Source of the DNA: Nemertoderma westbladi
Taxonomy: Eukaryota; Xenacoelomorpha; Nemertodermatida; Nemertodermatidae
Length of the DNA: 34,039 nucleotides
Assembly (NCBI GenBank): GCA_032718475.1
Contig: JAUCBJ010008509.1
Location: forward strand, 1-34,039
Direction: 5' to 3'
In this document: piece by piece, positions 1 through 9,336 of the stretch
How the letters are laid out: each line of letters begins with the position of its first letter
How positions within the stretch are numbered: the first letter of the stretch is position 1
Program-made: the position numbers and the translations under genes
The notes under the pieces: model-generated
Seen by the model: the letters and a program-made list of their open reading frames with translations, nothing else
The model's database searches: none
What the model was told of the DNA's origin: nothing

Positions 1-825
1 GTTGATACAGGGTGTGCTGAACCCAAAAGCACGAGATTGTCGTGTGTTGTCTCCAGTAGATGTTTAGGGATGGCCTAACCATGAATTCGATACTGTCCTG
101 TCACCCCCCCATTCCTGTTACCATGTAAAAATATCCCTCTGATATATGTGTAGAATTTAATCCAATCCAATTTATTATCAAGAATGGTGTACAATTAACA
201 AGAACAGAATGAAAAAGTTCACTAAGAGCAACAAGCAAAAATGATGCTAGATATAATACTGATGATTTATGTCTATAGAAGCAAAAATTTAGAAGCCCGT
301 AATGCTCATAATTAAATTGGCCTATATTGAGATGATGTACATCATTGCAGTTCTGAGAATTATATTTCTATTTCCCTATAAAGGAGCTCTGTGGTTGTCG
401 CCAGTTATCTCAATTATCTTGGTAGGGGCACTCTAATGGATTATCTGACTTGACTATATCACTTATGAAATGAGTTAGTGACGATAATCGAATATCACCA
501 AAATGAAATGAAAGGATTGCTATCAACCAAGGTTACCTGCAATTACTTATTACTTGACATTCTCGGTAATTCTAGTAATTCGTAACTTCGTATACTGTAG
601 TTCGGTAATTCTATTATAGGTGTCTTGGTAATTCTATCCAAACTTGAAAATTCATCGTAACACATATTGTGAATAGAACCAGCGCTTGGTTCAGCGGCAC
701 AGTTAAGTGTGAGCGACCCACTGGTAAGCAAGCCATGCTAAAACTTCTGAATAAAGACGTAATAGCGAGCTATACCGATATTTATAAGATGGCTATCTAC
801 TAAAATGTTTATTAACCTATACAGG
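1..825. other. AT-rich stretch without a recognisable gene
   Basis: No open frame here looks like a real protein. Near 154-173 a short run contains TCCAATCCAA beside AATTTATT. Read on the minus strand this is an ATTGG-type short tandem of the kind that ends some LINEs, so a 3' tail is possible but unproven. The phrase GGTAATTCT recurs near 564, 604 and 627, so this part may be a decayed simple repeat. Nothing else could be assigned. Confidence 0.5.
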
Positions 826-902
826 TTAAAACAATGTAATACAGAGAGCAAACTGTATACTATATAAAACATATATAAATGCATAGATAGTGTCCAACTT
901 AC

Positions 903-1187
903 CGAGATCGTCTTCTGACTCAGACAAAGCTGTGATGATGATATTATTTTCCCTCTCCTGATCTAAACACTCAAAGTATTTCTGTTGGCTTGCAATAATC
1001 GAGACTGCGCCGTTCAGTTTAGTAGTAAGAATGTCGACTTCCGCCTCGAATTCAATTGTTGACCTTCTCACGAAGGGCAGCCTGTTCTGATTCCTCTTGG
1101 TTGAACGCAAAGCGAAATTCCCTCACCACCCTTGGGATCTCATCGAGAACGCCAGTACTGGCGGATCCATCCACAGATCCCCCTGAT
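903..1187 (-). pseudogene. Frameshifted coiled-coil exon, retroelement ORF1-like
   Basis: Two overlapping minus-strand frames look like one protein broken by a frameshift. The upstream frame (about 1187 to 1040) has an acidic/Ser-Gly start, then a coiled-coil-like run ending QAALREKVNN. The second frame (about 1070 to 903) continues the heptads with EAEVDILTTKLNG and QQKYFECLDQERENN. This resembles the coiled coil and start of the RNA-binding part of LINE ORF1 proteins, and similar multicopy proteins of marine invertebrates. The second frame runs straight into GGTAAGT at 903-897, a good 5' splice donor, so a spliced gene or processed-gene family is an alternative. The frame break is near 1050-1060. 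No full gene can be built here, and the family assignment is by resemblance only. Confidence 0.4.
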
Positions 1188-1439
1188 CATACTATCAGAG
1201 CTGGTAGATGCTAGGTGGCAGTTCTTGCTAGAATGTGCAGTAAAGGTTAACCATTGCCTTTAGGTGGACATTAGTGATCTTATTCACCTGTTTGTTCACA
1301 CGTTCATATACAGCACTGCAGCAGTAGTACTGCAGTACTGATTACATTTCATGAAATTCGATTTGGAATATCTATATTATTGAGTTACGCCGGTTTTTTG
1401 GTGTTCACATTTAGATGACATTATATAAAATAAGCTAGA
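1188..1439. other. Non-coding stretch with short palindromes
   Basis: No gene seen. Around 1315-1340 the sequence is rich in AGTACTGCAGTACT-like self-complementary words, which may be a small hairpin. The rest is unremarkable. Confidence 0.4.
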
Positions 1440-1995
1440 AATTTCAAACTGGCTTTTTTCAGAGGGTGCCAAATTTTGTGCCATCACTGAATTTGGAAAT
1501 ATGTCAATTTTGGAAATTGATTTGTTTTGAACCTGTTTTTTGCGCAATAGGGGTGTTTTGGAGTTCTAGTTTCGATTGAATATATACGATTTGCACCAGG
1601 CATATCAAACTTGTATTTTTTGGTGCTGTGTGCAAAATTAGGTATAATTAGTGGGTAGTGCAAATTTTATTAATCCATTCAATAGTTCAATTGATTGTGA
1701 CAACTTATTACTCGCATTTTAGAGGTTTATGGGGGGTTCTGAATTAATGGAATAAATAATTATATAATTAGCCATCTCAAAATTGTATTTTTCTAAAGTG
1801 GGTACAAAATTGGTGCTAGCACCAAATTTGAAACCCAGCAATTATATAAATTGATTGTATCACCTTGTTACTTGCGTTATACGAGTTTGTGAGGGTTCTG
1901 AATACAATGGAATAAGTAAAATTGCTGAAGAGTTCTTAAACTTGTATTTTTCGGCGGTGCCTTGAAAATGGTGAATGTGCTAACAGCCAAACTGA
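1440..1995. repeat. Diverged tandem repeat, ~165 bp period, about three units
   Basis: Similar blocks recur at about 1515, 1690 and 1852. Each has a TTGATTGT-type start, a TTACTCGCATT-type middle, a GAGGTTT...GGGTTCTGAAT part, and an ATGGAATAA-like end. A second set of words, TTGTATTTTT followed by a GGTGC/GGTAC-rich part, recurs at about 1611, 1783 and 1941. The spacing of about 160-175 bp and the drift between units suggest an old satellite-like array or internal repeats of a decayed element. No protein is supported. Confidence 0.6.
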
Positions 1996-2455
1996 AAGCA
2001 AATTGTGTATTTTTTACATTCTGCTTCGGCAAAATGTCCGATTCGGTTGACCCTAATTTAGACACCATTACAGAACAAAACAAAATTAATGTTGGAAGCA
2101 TCTCCCCTCGCACTCCTCTAAGCTCCATTTTCAGTTGGTAATGAGACTCTGAAGTCTATCAGTCGAAACTTAACCCTATACCCCTGGGGTGTTTAGACCA
2201 CTAGCAGCACTGGGCGGGGGGAATTTAGTAATTAATATTACTATTGTATGTAACTGTCTTGTTAATAATATTCCCAATAATTGTATATCTTTGCGGCTAA
2301 TATCTTTTACTACTTTAATTATTTAATTAATTAATTAACCTGTTTTAATTAAATAAATTACTATTTTAATTTCGAAATAAAGACAAAAAACATCACATAT
2401 ATGATATGCATGTTATTTCTATTTTCGAATAAATAATCTTTACCTTGCTGAATCC
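1996..2455. other. AT-rich stretch, no gene seen
   Basis: The part at 2230-2420 is strongly AT-rich, with TTAATTAATTAATTAA-like words near 2320. No coding pattern or element end was recognised. Confidence 0.4.
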
Positions 2456-2458
2456 TCT

Positions 2459-2619
2459 TTACATATTTCTTCCAACAACAACAACATCTGTGTCACCAAC
2501 AACACCCTCCATAACTTTGGGGACATTTGGATGAACGGGACGATTAACTTCTTCCACAGCAGGTGGGGTGTCTCCAACAACATTATGAATTGGTGGGCCT
2601 GTTGTTATACTATCTGAAC
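2459..2619 (-). CDS. Possible terminal exon of an unknown gene
   Basis: On the minus strand an AT-rich tract followed by ACAG at about 2623-2620 makes a plausible 3' splice acceptor. From there one frame stays open for about 53 codons to a TAA at 2461-2459. The peptide is rich in Val, Gly, Pro and Asp, with runs such as VVGDTPPAVEEVN and ending VVVVGRNM. The other two frames stop within the first few codons after the acceptor. No start codon is needed if it is an internal or last exon. I do not recognise the family, and a chance open frame is possible. Confidence 0.2.
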
Positions 2620-2754
2620 CTGTATAATTTTAAAATAAACACGATCTCATACTCGTATTCATATGTGGTAATATAAAACAAAAGGTAAAAAAAAAAGGAA
2701 AAAACAGTTTAAAAATACATACAACCACAAAATGCTCGTATGTCATTCATTCCA

Positions 2755-2779
2755 CCCCCCCCCCCCCCCCCCCCCCCCC
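2755..2779 (+). repeat. Poly(C) tract, C25
   Basis: An uninterrupted run of 25 C lies about 110 bp from the truncated edge of RTE copy 1. It is one of a dozen such G/C homopolymers in the window. Confidence 0.95.
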
Positions 2780-2891
2780 AGTATTTACATTATTTTACAT
2801 TTTAAAGGTGGGTGATTTTATGATTAGTTATTTTTATAATACTCATTAATATAAATTTAATAATAATAATAATAAATAAATAATTATAATA

Positions 2892-4206
2892 GCATACATC
2901 CTTTGAGCTTATGCTCATCCGATCAGAGACTTGCTGAGGACTTTCAAAGTTAACTGTCAGAATTTTGGTCTTTCTGGAGTTAATAAAAAGACCAACACTA
3001 GAAGCAGCATGTTCTAATGAGCTGAGGAGCCGTTGGGCTCCCTCTAATGATTCTGAGAGTACTCCTAAGTCATCAGCAAAGTCTAGATCAGTTAGGTACT
3101 TGGCAGGATTTCCTCGACTTCTGGAGCCAGTAGGTGGAGTTATCATCACCCCATCATCATTATGATGATCTAAGGACATGCGTAGAACATAGTCAACCAC
3201 AATAATGAACAAGAATGGTGCAAGTGTGTCTCCTTGGAGGACGCCCCATAACACTTCAAATGGTTCTGTGTCACCGTCAACAGTAGACACAAATGTTGTC
3301 GAACCATCGTATACTGATCTGATTGCTGCAATAATTTCATCAGGAATCCCATATAATTAATGTATGCTGAACATACGTGACGAGAGACTGGATCAAAAGC
3401 CTTGAAGAAGTCAACAAAGATAACAACCAGATGCCTGTCTTTCTTTTTTTGATAACTCTTCAATTATCCTTCTAAGTGCCAAAATGGGCTCCATGGTCCC
3501 ACGACCTTTACGGAACCCATTCTGATTTCCACGGAGCAGTCTCTCAATGGGATCCCTGATGCGATTTAATAGAACTCTATTGTATAGCTTTGCAGCAATC
3601 GAGATCAATGAGATTCCCCGAAAAGATCGTTTTCATTTTCGTATTCATTTCTTGTGGGACTCTTGTTGTTCGGTACAATGTCTACTATGATGGGATAGAT
3701 GAGTTTTAAACACTCAGGTATTTTAAAGACCTCAGGGGGAACACAATCTCCTCCACTGGCACGATTGTTCTTAATGCTCTTTGCAGCAGCCTTCGGAATA
3801 TCTGGGGATATATGGGAGTACAGACTCAGACACTTTTATTTCTATAAAGTTATCAGGCAATACCCTGTGTTTATTGAGGAGCTTTTCAAAGTGGGCCTTC
3901 CAACCATTGAGGCGATCAGCTGGTGATTCAGCATTAACCTTGGTGGTTGGTTGGCTTTTTCGACCAGCAAGCAAGTTGATCGATCTCCATGCCTGGGATG
4001 ATTGCCTGCTGTCATCAGCATCACTGATGGCATCAACCTGTTGGTTTATTAGCTCCTGTAAATTAACAGAGTACTGCCTGTTCAGGGACCTAGATGCAGC
4101 CTTAACTGCATTCTTGGCCACTGTAGTCTGTTTGAGTCGGGACTCTTTCTGCGCCTTGTAGAGGTCATTTCGGCACTTCTGAATTTTGTTTCAGTCCAGT
4201 GGGCCC
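2892..4206 (-). mobile_element. RTE-like LINE, copy 1, truncated at both ends
   Basis: This segment is nearly identical over long stretches to the RTE copy at 25.5-28.1 kb, in the same orientation. It covers the linker after the endonuclease (about 3771-4121), reverse transcriptase N-terminal blocks with QNGFRKGRG (3411-3608), and the catalytic FADD block with LDFADDLGVL (within 2802-3290). It is broken: the frame shifts several times, and relative to copy 2 it lacks about 35 bp near 3620 and about 20 bp near 3795. Both ends lie inside the coding region. The left edge abuts a TAATAATAA-rich tract (about 2856-2890) rather than an element tail, so the 3' end was lost by deletion or recombination and not by 5' truncation during insertion alone. 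Confidence 0.9.
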
Positions 4207-5240
4207 GACAAGACTAAAAGTAAAGCGTCAACGAATCACCAACACCATTTAGTCAACAACACTTTGGAGAGACTATTATGAAAATATTTATCTACAGGGG
4301 AGTCAATCTGGCATTACTATGTATAAGCAAAAAATGAATTTTTTAAGTCATTTATAATACTATAGAATATTTTAGTATTAATTAAAAGTTTAAAAATTTA
4401 AGAGTTTTATTTTAATGTTTATTTAATGTTGATTAAAAATATTAATTAAAATTTGTTAGAATCAATTACGTGGGAATTGTTTCTACTTAAAGCTAAAGCC
4501 ACTATGGTATGGAGCAAAACAACCTAAAACAATCTAAAAACAACTCAAACGTGTTCTAGATTATAAATGCTGTCGTTACATGCTAGAATAAAAATGTTAA
4601 TAGTTTTACATGCACGAAAAAAATTTCAATTTGTTTTTACATTGTTGGGGATTGGGGGTGGGGGGGGGGGGGGGGGGAGATATGGGAGAAATTGATGGTC
4701 TCCCCTATACTGTATATCTATAATATATCTTAGCTGATTGGAACAAGTACACCCAGTATGTCAATATTATACATATACATTGATTAAAAAATAGTAACGT
4801 CCTGTAATTAATTAGTTAGTAATTCACCGGAGTTTCTGCGCTCAATCGTGATTGAAAATTCACGTCATCCGAAATCCGACAGTATCCGAAATTCAGTTCT
4901 GCCAGTCCTGTAGTAGAGTTGTCCTTGGATACAGCAGGTTTAATGTTCCATTTCCTGTCTCAAATACCGACCTATGCCTAGGCCATGTTATATTTTGTTC
5001 AAAGGGATCATTTTTAACGCATTAATAAAAGCAATCCCAGGGGCATGTGATACATTACTCTTACAGATAAATATACTTCATTAAAGAACGGTTTTAATGG
5101 GCACTAGCCTTGAAAATAGGTAGGATTTCGCTTTCTGTAATTATGCTAGTCTCTTCCAGCATTGTTTCCTGAGCTATGAGTCAGAAAAACGATACCTTGC
5201 TGCGTGAACTCAATTATTTAGCATAAAAGATACCTTGTGA
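4207..5240. other. AT-rich stretch without genes; contains poly(G)
   Basis: No coding signal was found. A run of about 18 G sits at 4660-4677, preceded by shorter G runs, giving a strong G-quadruplex-type sequence on the plus strand. The remainder is AT-rich and unassigned. Confidence 0.5.
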
Positions 5241-5308
5241 CGGGATCCTGGCTAAAGGATCCCGACCGGATAAATCGATGTTGCAGTTTACTACGCGTCG
5301 CCGCGTTA
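5241..5308. repeat. ~70 bp dispersed repeat, copy A
   Basis: This block matches 10077-10148 in the same orientation at about 90% or better. It contains two GGATCC sites around a TAAAG spacer, then CGACCGGATAAATCGATG and TACTACGCGTC. Copy B has four extra bases between the GGATCC sites. The similarity stops at both ends. It may be a terminal or leader segment of an LTR element, but no LTR pair was found. Confidence 0.8.
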
Positions 5309-5394
5309 AGCTGTTGCTGAGAAATACTGAAGGCCGAAAGCCGGGTAAATAAAGAGTTTGATGTTATTATTTGATGTTATTAACTTGCAATAGA

Positions 5395-5415
5395 CCCCCC
5401 CCCCCCCCCCCCCCC
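5395..5415 (+). repeat. Poly(C) tract, C21
   Basis: An uninterrupted C run between the ~70 bp repeat and the region that holds the ribozyme-like core. Confidence 0.9.
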
Positions 5416-5739
5416 ATCCGTCTGGTCACACCAATCACGTGTTTGTCGTTCGGTTCCAGTTAGTGGGGTATTGACAAAAGTTTCCATCACACCTGGTTCT
5501 TCATATGTACTGCGCGAACCAGCAGCGTCGCTCTCTGATAAACCCATTTTTGCCGGTTCTAATCGGCGTTTTACTTCGCTTGATACTGCAGCATTAATCC
5601 CCGTAGTCGGTTATACATTTTATCTCGCATTCTCTTACCGATTATTTCCCTCTCCCTGTCATCTCTAATACTTAGATAATTGGATAGATAAAGGGTCTTC
5701 TTTCCCGCTAATTTAAATAAAATGGTGATTACTGATGCA

Positions 5740-5764
5740 TTTCTCCCTTAACGGGCTTCTTCAG
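5740..5764 (-). ncRNA. Candidate decayed hammerhead ribozyme core
   Basis: On the minus strand the order is CTGAAGA, then AGCCCGTTAAGGGA, then GAAA. This fits the invariant hammerhead core CUGANGA, a stem II hairpin (CCC paired with GGG, loop GTTAA) and GAAA. The outer stem II pair is a G-A mismatch, as if one C had mutated. Stems I and III are not convincing in the flanks, so activity is doubtful. Hammerheads with a very similar core are known in Penelope-like elements and retrozymes. The flanking 5416-5735 could be such a relic, but I saw no GIY-YIG or reverse transcriptase motif there. Confidence 0.35.
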
Positions 5765-6269
5765 AGTAAATTAAAATAAAATAACAACCGCAACAGCTAT
5801 CTAGCTACTAAGTAAGTATTACTACTGTACGCTATTCAAATTTCCCCTCAAATATGCATGAATTAACTAAACTTAAAGGAATTACAAATGAAATTACTAA
5901 ATTTAAATGAATTACTCCATAACTACAGCAAATATTATTACTACAATAACACATACATACACACATACATACATAAATTGTCTATTTTTAGCGAGCAATA
6001 AATGAAGCAGTCAATTTTGTAACATAGCGAGTAATTATTGGAGTAGTAAATACTGTACTGTATATTTACGAGTAACTATTATTGGATTACTAAATTGTTT
6101 ATTATTGGCAAGTATAATTAGAGAGTTCAAATGATGTAACAAGTGTATTATTGACGGATAATTATTACTATTTTGGATTGTAATTCAGTAACATTAGCGA
6201 GTAAAAATTGGTGTGGTCAATTTCATATAGTATTTGGCTTGAAGCAAAAATTTAATGTCTATGTTGCTG

Positions 6270-6277
6270 AGTAATTA
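6270..6277. repeat. 8 bp target site duplication, left copy
   Basis: AGTAATTA directly before the CAGTGGCGG terminus; an identical copy directly follows the right terminus. Confidence 0.85.
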
Positions 6278-6410
6278 CAGTGGCGGTCCGTGGTTAAACT
6301 TTTTGGTTGGGCCAGACCGAAATCTTTATGAATACAGTGGACTCAGTAATACTGTAATAAAATACTGTAATACTGTAATAAATAAATACACATCAGATTG
6401 GTGTTATGGA

Positions 6411-6432
6411 GGGGGGGGGGGGGGGGGGGGGG
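6411..6432 (+). repeat. Poly(G) tract, G22
   Basis: An uninterrupted G run near the left end of the hAT-like element, followed by GGTGGGGTGGG-type sequence. It is likely to form G-quadruplexes. Confidence 0.9.
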
Positions 6433-6559
6433 TGGGGTGGGTTGGTGTTATTTTCGAAGAAAGAAAAATGGTTTTATCTAAATTAGCACATTAAGTTATA
6501 GTTCCTGTGGTATTTTCGTATTGCAAAAATAAGACTGTAAGTATGATGTAACCGATGTT

Positions 6560-6682
6560 ATTGAGATATTATTTCGGTTAGAAAAGCCCGCCACTACTGT
6601 AACCTGCCCTGCTCCTTTCCGTTAATTAAGTAATATAGTTTAGTTTATTGTTTTGGTTAGAAAACACCGTCACTGTAATGGG
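6560..6682 (+). repeat. Satellite-like motif, about two units
   Basis: Two imperfect units carry a GGTTAGAAAA word followed by a CACTGTAA word. The first is at about 6572-6610 (GGTTAGAAAAGCCC ... CTGTAACCTG) and the second at about 6637-6682 (TTTATTGTTTTGGTTAG ... CACTGTAATG). The same motif occurs reverse-complemented at about 8100-8160, and directly, again duplicated, at 31335-31412. It may be a short satellite monomer carried inside transposons. Confidence 0.6.
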
Positions 6683-6685
6683 ATC

Positions 6686-6803
6686 TAGGACTCTTCCCCC
6701 CCGGACACTTCCCCCCGGACACTTCCCCCCCGCCCAAGTAGGACACTTCCCCCCTGGACACTTCCCCCCCCCCGGACACTTGCCCCCCGGACACTTCCCC
6801 CCC
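6686..6803 (+). repeat. C-rich array of GGACACTT units (left arm)
   Basis: Seven or so units of about 15 bp, each GGACACTT or a close variant followed by six to ten C. A distinct spacer, CGCCCAAGTA, sits inside. The whole array, spacer included, is the mirror (reverse complement) of the array at 7799-7917, so the two are arms of one inverted repeat and not independent simple repeats. Confidence 0.9.
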
Positions 6804-6950
6804 AGTTAAAGTGTTAAAATTAATCTGGGTGCATCAAAGCAATAAACAAAAGTTAAAGATGGTTACAGGACAAGTTGTATCTAGACAAGTTTTTTCAAAA
6901 TTATAAAAGAAACATTTTTATAGTCAAATTTTGTTTGTTTTTCTTTTAAT

Positions 6951-7130
6951 TGGGGGCTGCCGCTCCCAAACCCCCGCTTCTTCTGTGGGGGGCTACCGCC
7001 CCCAAACCCCCGCTTATTTTCTTGGGGGCTGCCGCCCCCAAGCCCCCGCTTCTTTTCTTGGGGGCTGCCGCCCCCAAACCCCCGTTTCTTTTCTTGGGGT
7101 TATCGCCCCCAGACCCCGGCATTTCCCTGT
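6951..7130 (+). repeat. 36 bp hairpin tandem repeat, five units
   Basis: Units begin at 6951, 6986, 7023, 7059 and 7095. Each has the core TGGGGGCTGCCGCCCCCA, a near-perfect palindrome with a short loop, followed by AACCCCCGCTTCTTTT-type sequence. Copies in the middle are nearly identical and the outer ones diverge. Open frames across this stretch exist on both strands but only reflect the repeat period. The array lies between the two G/C-rich arms. Confidence 0.9.
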
Positions 7131-7798
7131 GTGCCCGTGGTGAAAGACTTAAGACCACTTTGAAATAATTAATTCATGTTTGTATCATCAGATAATAAAT
7201 TGACTACGCCTAAAGTAGGAGCTGTATTGAATGTTAACCAATTTAATATATAAATTACTACAATATTATATAATTCAACAAAATCCTATTAAAAATATTG
7301 CAAGTAACCAGGAAATTTAATATGTAGTGTGTATAATATTTATATAGTATGTATAGTAGTAATATGTATATCAATATGTAATGCTGAACACAGAATACAG
7401 GTCGACGCATGTCAATTTTACCCTGGAGAGGTATAATTTTGATTGCAACAATAATATTCATCCCCATCTGCTACAATTTGAAGAAGACTACTACATAATA
7501 ATACCTATAATTAAAACAATTAATTATTATAATTCTATAGTTAATAAAAACAGTATATCATTCCGGGGATGGAATTTATAGGTCATCTAATATAATTAAT
7601 TGTTTAAAGATTAGCAAACAATACAATGTAATTGCATTGATAAAACCCATAAATAAAACTTGGATATATAATGTAAAATCGGGATGCAAAAGATCACTTT
7701 CTGAGCTACGAAAGGAAAATTGGATACAACTTATCTGGATACAAGCGGTCCGTTTACCTTACAAAATGAAAAATACGAATGTGCGAAGTTAAGAACAG
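7131..7798. other. AT-rich interior of the inner inverted-repeat element
   Basis: No gene was found. The end of this stretch, about 7728-7760 (CTTATCTGGATACAAG and following bases), is a diverged reverse complement of about 6852-6890. The inverted repeat therefore extends inside the G/C-rich arms. Confidence 0.5.
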
Positions 7799-7917
7799 TC
7801 GGGGGGGAAGTGTCCGCGGGGGGGAAGTGTCTGGGGGGGGAAGTGTCCGGGGGGGAAGTGTCCTACTTGAGCGGGGGGGAACTGTCCGGGGGGGAAGTGT
7901 CCGGGGGGGAAGTGTCC
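7799..7917 (+). repeat. G-rich array of AAGTGTCC units (right arm)
   Basis: The reverse complement of the 6686-6803 array. Units of six to eight G are followed by AAGTGTCC, with the spacer TACTTGAGCG in the matching place. On the plus strand it has many consecutive G runs and should fold into G-quadruplexes. Directly outside it, AAACACC...CTGTAATG repeats the words found just before the left arm, which suggests a duplicated target of about 15-20 bp. Confidence 0.9.
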
Positions 7918-8018
7918 AAACACCCTGTAATGTGCTCCTTTTGCCATAGGTATGCATATGAACGATAACCGAACATTATTATCAAATTGAAATTTAGTAC
8001 ACTTGTTCAGTATCAGAG

Positions 8019-8299
8019 GCCCATGTGAAGAATACGAGACTTTCTGCTGTTATATTTAACTTTGCAGTGATAAGACATCATGCGATAATAATACCAGGTT
8101 TCCACCAAAAACACAGGTTACAGAAGGGCTTTTAATCTAACCAAAACAATAAACGAATTAGTATGTACAGGTTATCAGACAGAAATAAGCGATATAGTTA
8201 ATAAAGATAAATTAAAAAAATACAAATTCTTCATATATAAAATTACAATAAATGTCGACCGTAAAGTGAAAACCTGGTAGGCCTATTCTTCACATGGGC
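8019..8299. mobile_element. 281 bp MITE with 16 bp inverted ends
   Basis: GCCCATGTGAAGAATA at 8019-8034 is perfectly inverted at 8284-8299. The sequence ACCAGGTTT on the left and its complement on the right extend the similarity inward with gaps. ATCAGA occurs just outside on both sides (8012-8017 and about 8303-8308), but offset by one to three bases, so it is only a possible target duplication. There is no coding capacity. The interior holds a reverse-oriented copy of the GGTTA/CTGTAACCTG motif. Confidence 0.75.
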
Positions 8300-8903
8300 G
8301 GGATCAGAACCAAGTTTGGCTAATTAATTTTATTATCTTCGTTTCAGCAAATTCTAAATATTTTAATTCTTTTTTGCATTTCTGAAAACTCTAAATAATT
8401 TTATTATTATTATTTCATTTAAAAAAATAATTTACAGTTTGCAGAAATTAAGAAAAAAGAATAAAATTATTATTACAGTATTATTGCCCAAATAAGCCAC
8501 CATACTCCTCATTCCGCTAGGCTGATATATTAATTAAGAAGTGCAGCTATGCGAGTCTGTAGCAGTGTAGAAATCGCCCTGTGGTCCCAACGATTTAGGC
8601 TCACTATCCAATCAAATGAAACTTGTAAATAATGAGTGTTCTTAATATTTTGACAGCCTGAGGTAGCTTAGCTACCTACCATAAACAGACAGATAAATTG
8701 CAATTTGTTATAGTACAAAATTTGATTAATATATAACCACGTCAAATCATAAAGCTAAGAAAACTTCTTAGAATTATATAAAAAATTATATAAATAAAAA
8801 CAGTATAATTTATTGACGTTGTGATCAATACATACTGTAGTTAGTAATGTTTAGTTGACTTGTCGGGAAATTAGGGTGGGCCTGGCCCACCTGGCCCATA
8901 CTG
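8300..8903. other. AT-rich right part of the hAT-like element
   Basis: No open frame of note. It contains A/T-rich tracts and an unassigned stretch at 8510-8700. The last ~40 bp carry GGGCCAG-type words typical of this element's end. Confidence 0.4.
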
Positions 8904-8917
8904 ACGGACCGCCACTG

Positions 8918-8925
8918 AGTAATTA
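8918..8925. repeat. 8 bp target site duplication, right copy
   Basis: AGTAATTA immediately after the right terminus, identical to 6270-6277. Confidence 0.85.
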
Positions 8926-9089
8926 TTAAGTAACAAAGAATTGATGAGTAATTAGTATTGTGAAAATTAATTGTAGTAATATTTGCTATAGTTATGGAGT
9001 AATTCATTATTTGGAGGGAAATGTGAATAGCATACAGTAGTAATACTTACACCAAGTCCTGGATTATAGTGTCGTTATTCTGGTACATG

Positions 9090-9106
9090 CCCCCCCCCCC
9101 CCCCCC
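9090..9106 (+). repeat. Poly(C) tract, C17
   Basis: An uninterrupted C run 40 bp beyond the right edge of the outer palindromic MITE. Confidence 0.9.
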
Positions 9107-9336
9107 AAATTTTTTTACAAATATTAATCAGATTGCATGAAATTTGAAACAGAGATAGTTTCACCTCCGACCTCCTCCGTGGGTGAGCCAGAATTTTTAT
9201 TTTCGCTTTCTTTTAAAAAAGTGTCTCCGTCGATATTGCACCAGTTCCACCATAGTTATTCTTCAACCTTATGGTGATTTGTAGGTACTAGTGGAAAGCT
9301 GGCCATGCAAGGATTCCTAAAATATGAAAATAATTT

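Larger units (their letters stand above)
6278..8917. mobile_element. hAT-like non-autonomous DNA transposon
   Basis: The element is 2,640 bp. Its ends are perfect 14 bp inverted repeats, CAGTGGCGGTCCGT at 6278-6291 and its complement at 8904-8917. It is flanked by the 8 bp direct duplication AGTAATTA (6270-6277 and 8918-8925). CAG-starting termini with 8 bp duplications are the hallmark of the hAT superfamily, although the target does not fit the common nTnnnnAn pattern. A GGGCCAG-like subterminal word occurs on both sides. No transposase frame was found, so it must have moved in trans. Inside it lie a poly(G) run, a mirror pair of G/C-rich arrays, a hairpin-repeat array and another MITE. It landed in an AGTAAT-rich palindromic MITE. 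Confidence 0.85.
5813..9050. mobile_element. Palindromic MITE split by the hAT-like element
   Basis: The left edge (TAAGTATTACTACTGTA, from 5813) reappears reverse-complemented at the right edge (ending 9050). The arms continue through a shared GCTATTCA...TTTCCC part and a block around GAATTACTCCATAACTA. The left arm has insertions relative to the right. Between the arms the DNA is rich in AGTAAT words. Removing the hAT-like element and one copy of its target duplication would leave an element of about 590 bp with no coding capacity. The target duplication of this outer element was not identified. Confidence 0.7.

Noticed and set aside
1877-2128. 83-codon minus-strand frame
   Set aside because: It overlaps the ~165 bp tandem repeat and has no protein-like features.
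6951-7130. CRISPR-like array
   Set aside because: Units are direct tandem copies without unique spacers, in eukaryotic transposon DNA.
6931-7168. Gly/Ala/Pro-rich open frames on both strands
   Set aside because: They only reflect the 36 bp hairpin repeat, which is a multiple of three.
7258-7467. Ile/Tyr-rich minus-strand frame
   Set aside because: Composition follows the AT-rich DNA; no motif.
7720-7968. GGEVS-repeat frame
   Set aside because: Product of the G-rich AAGTGTCC array, not a protein gene.
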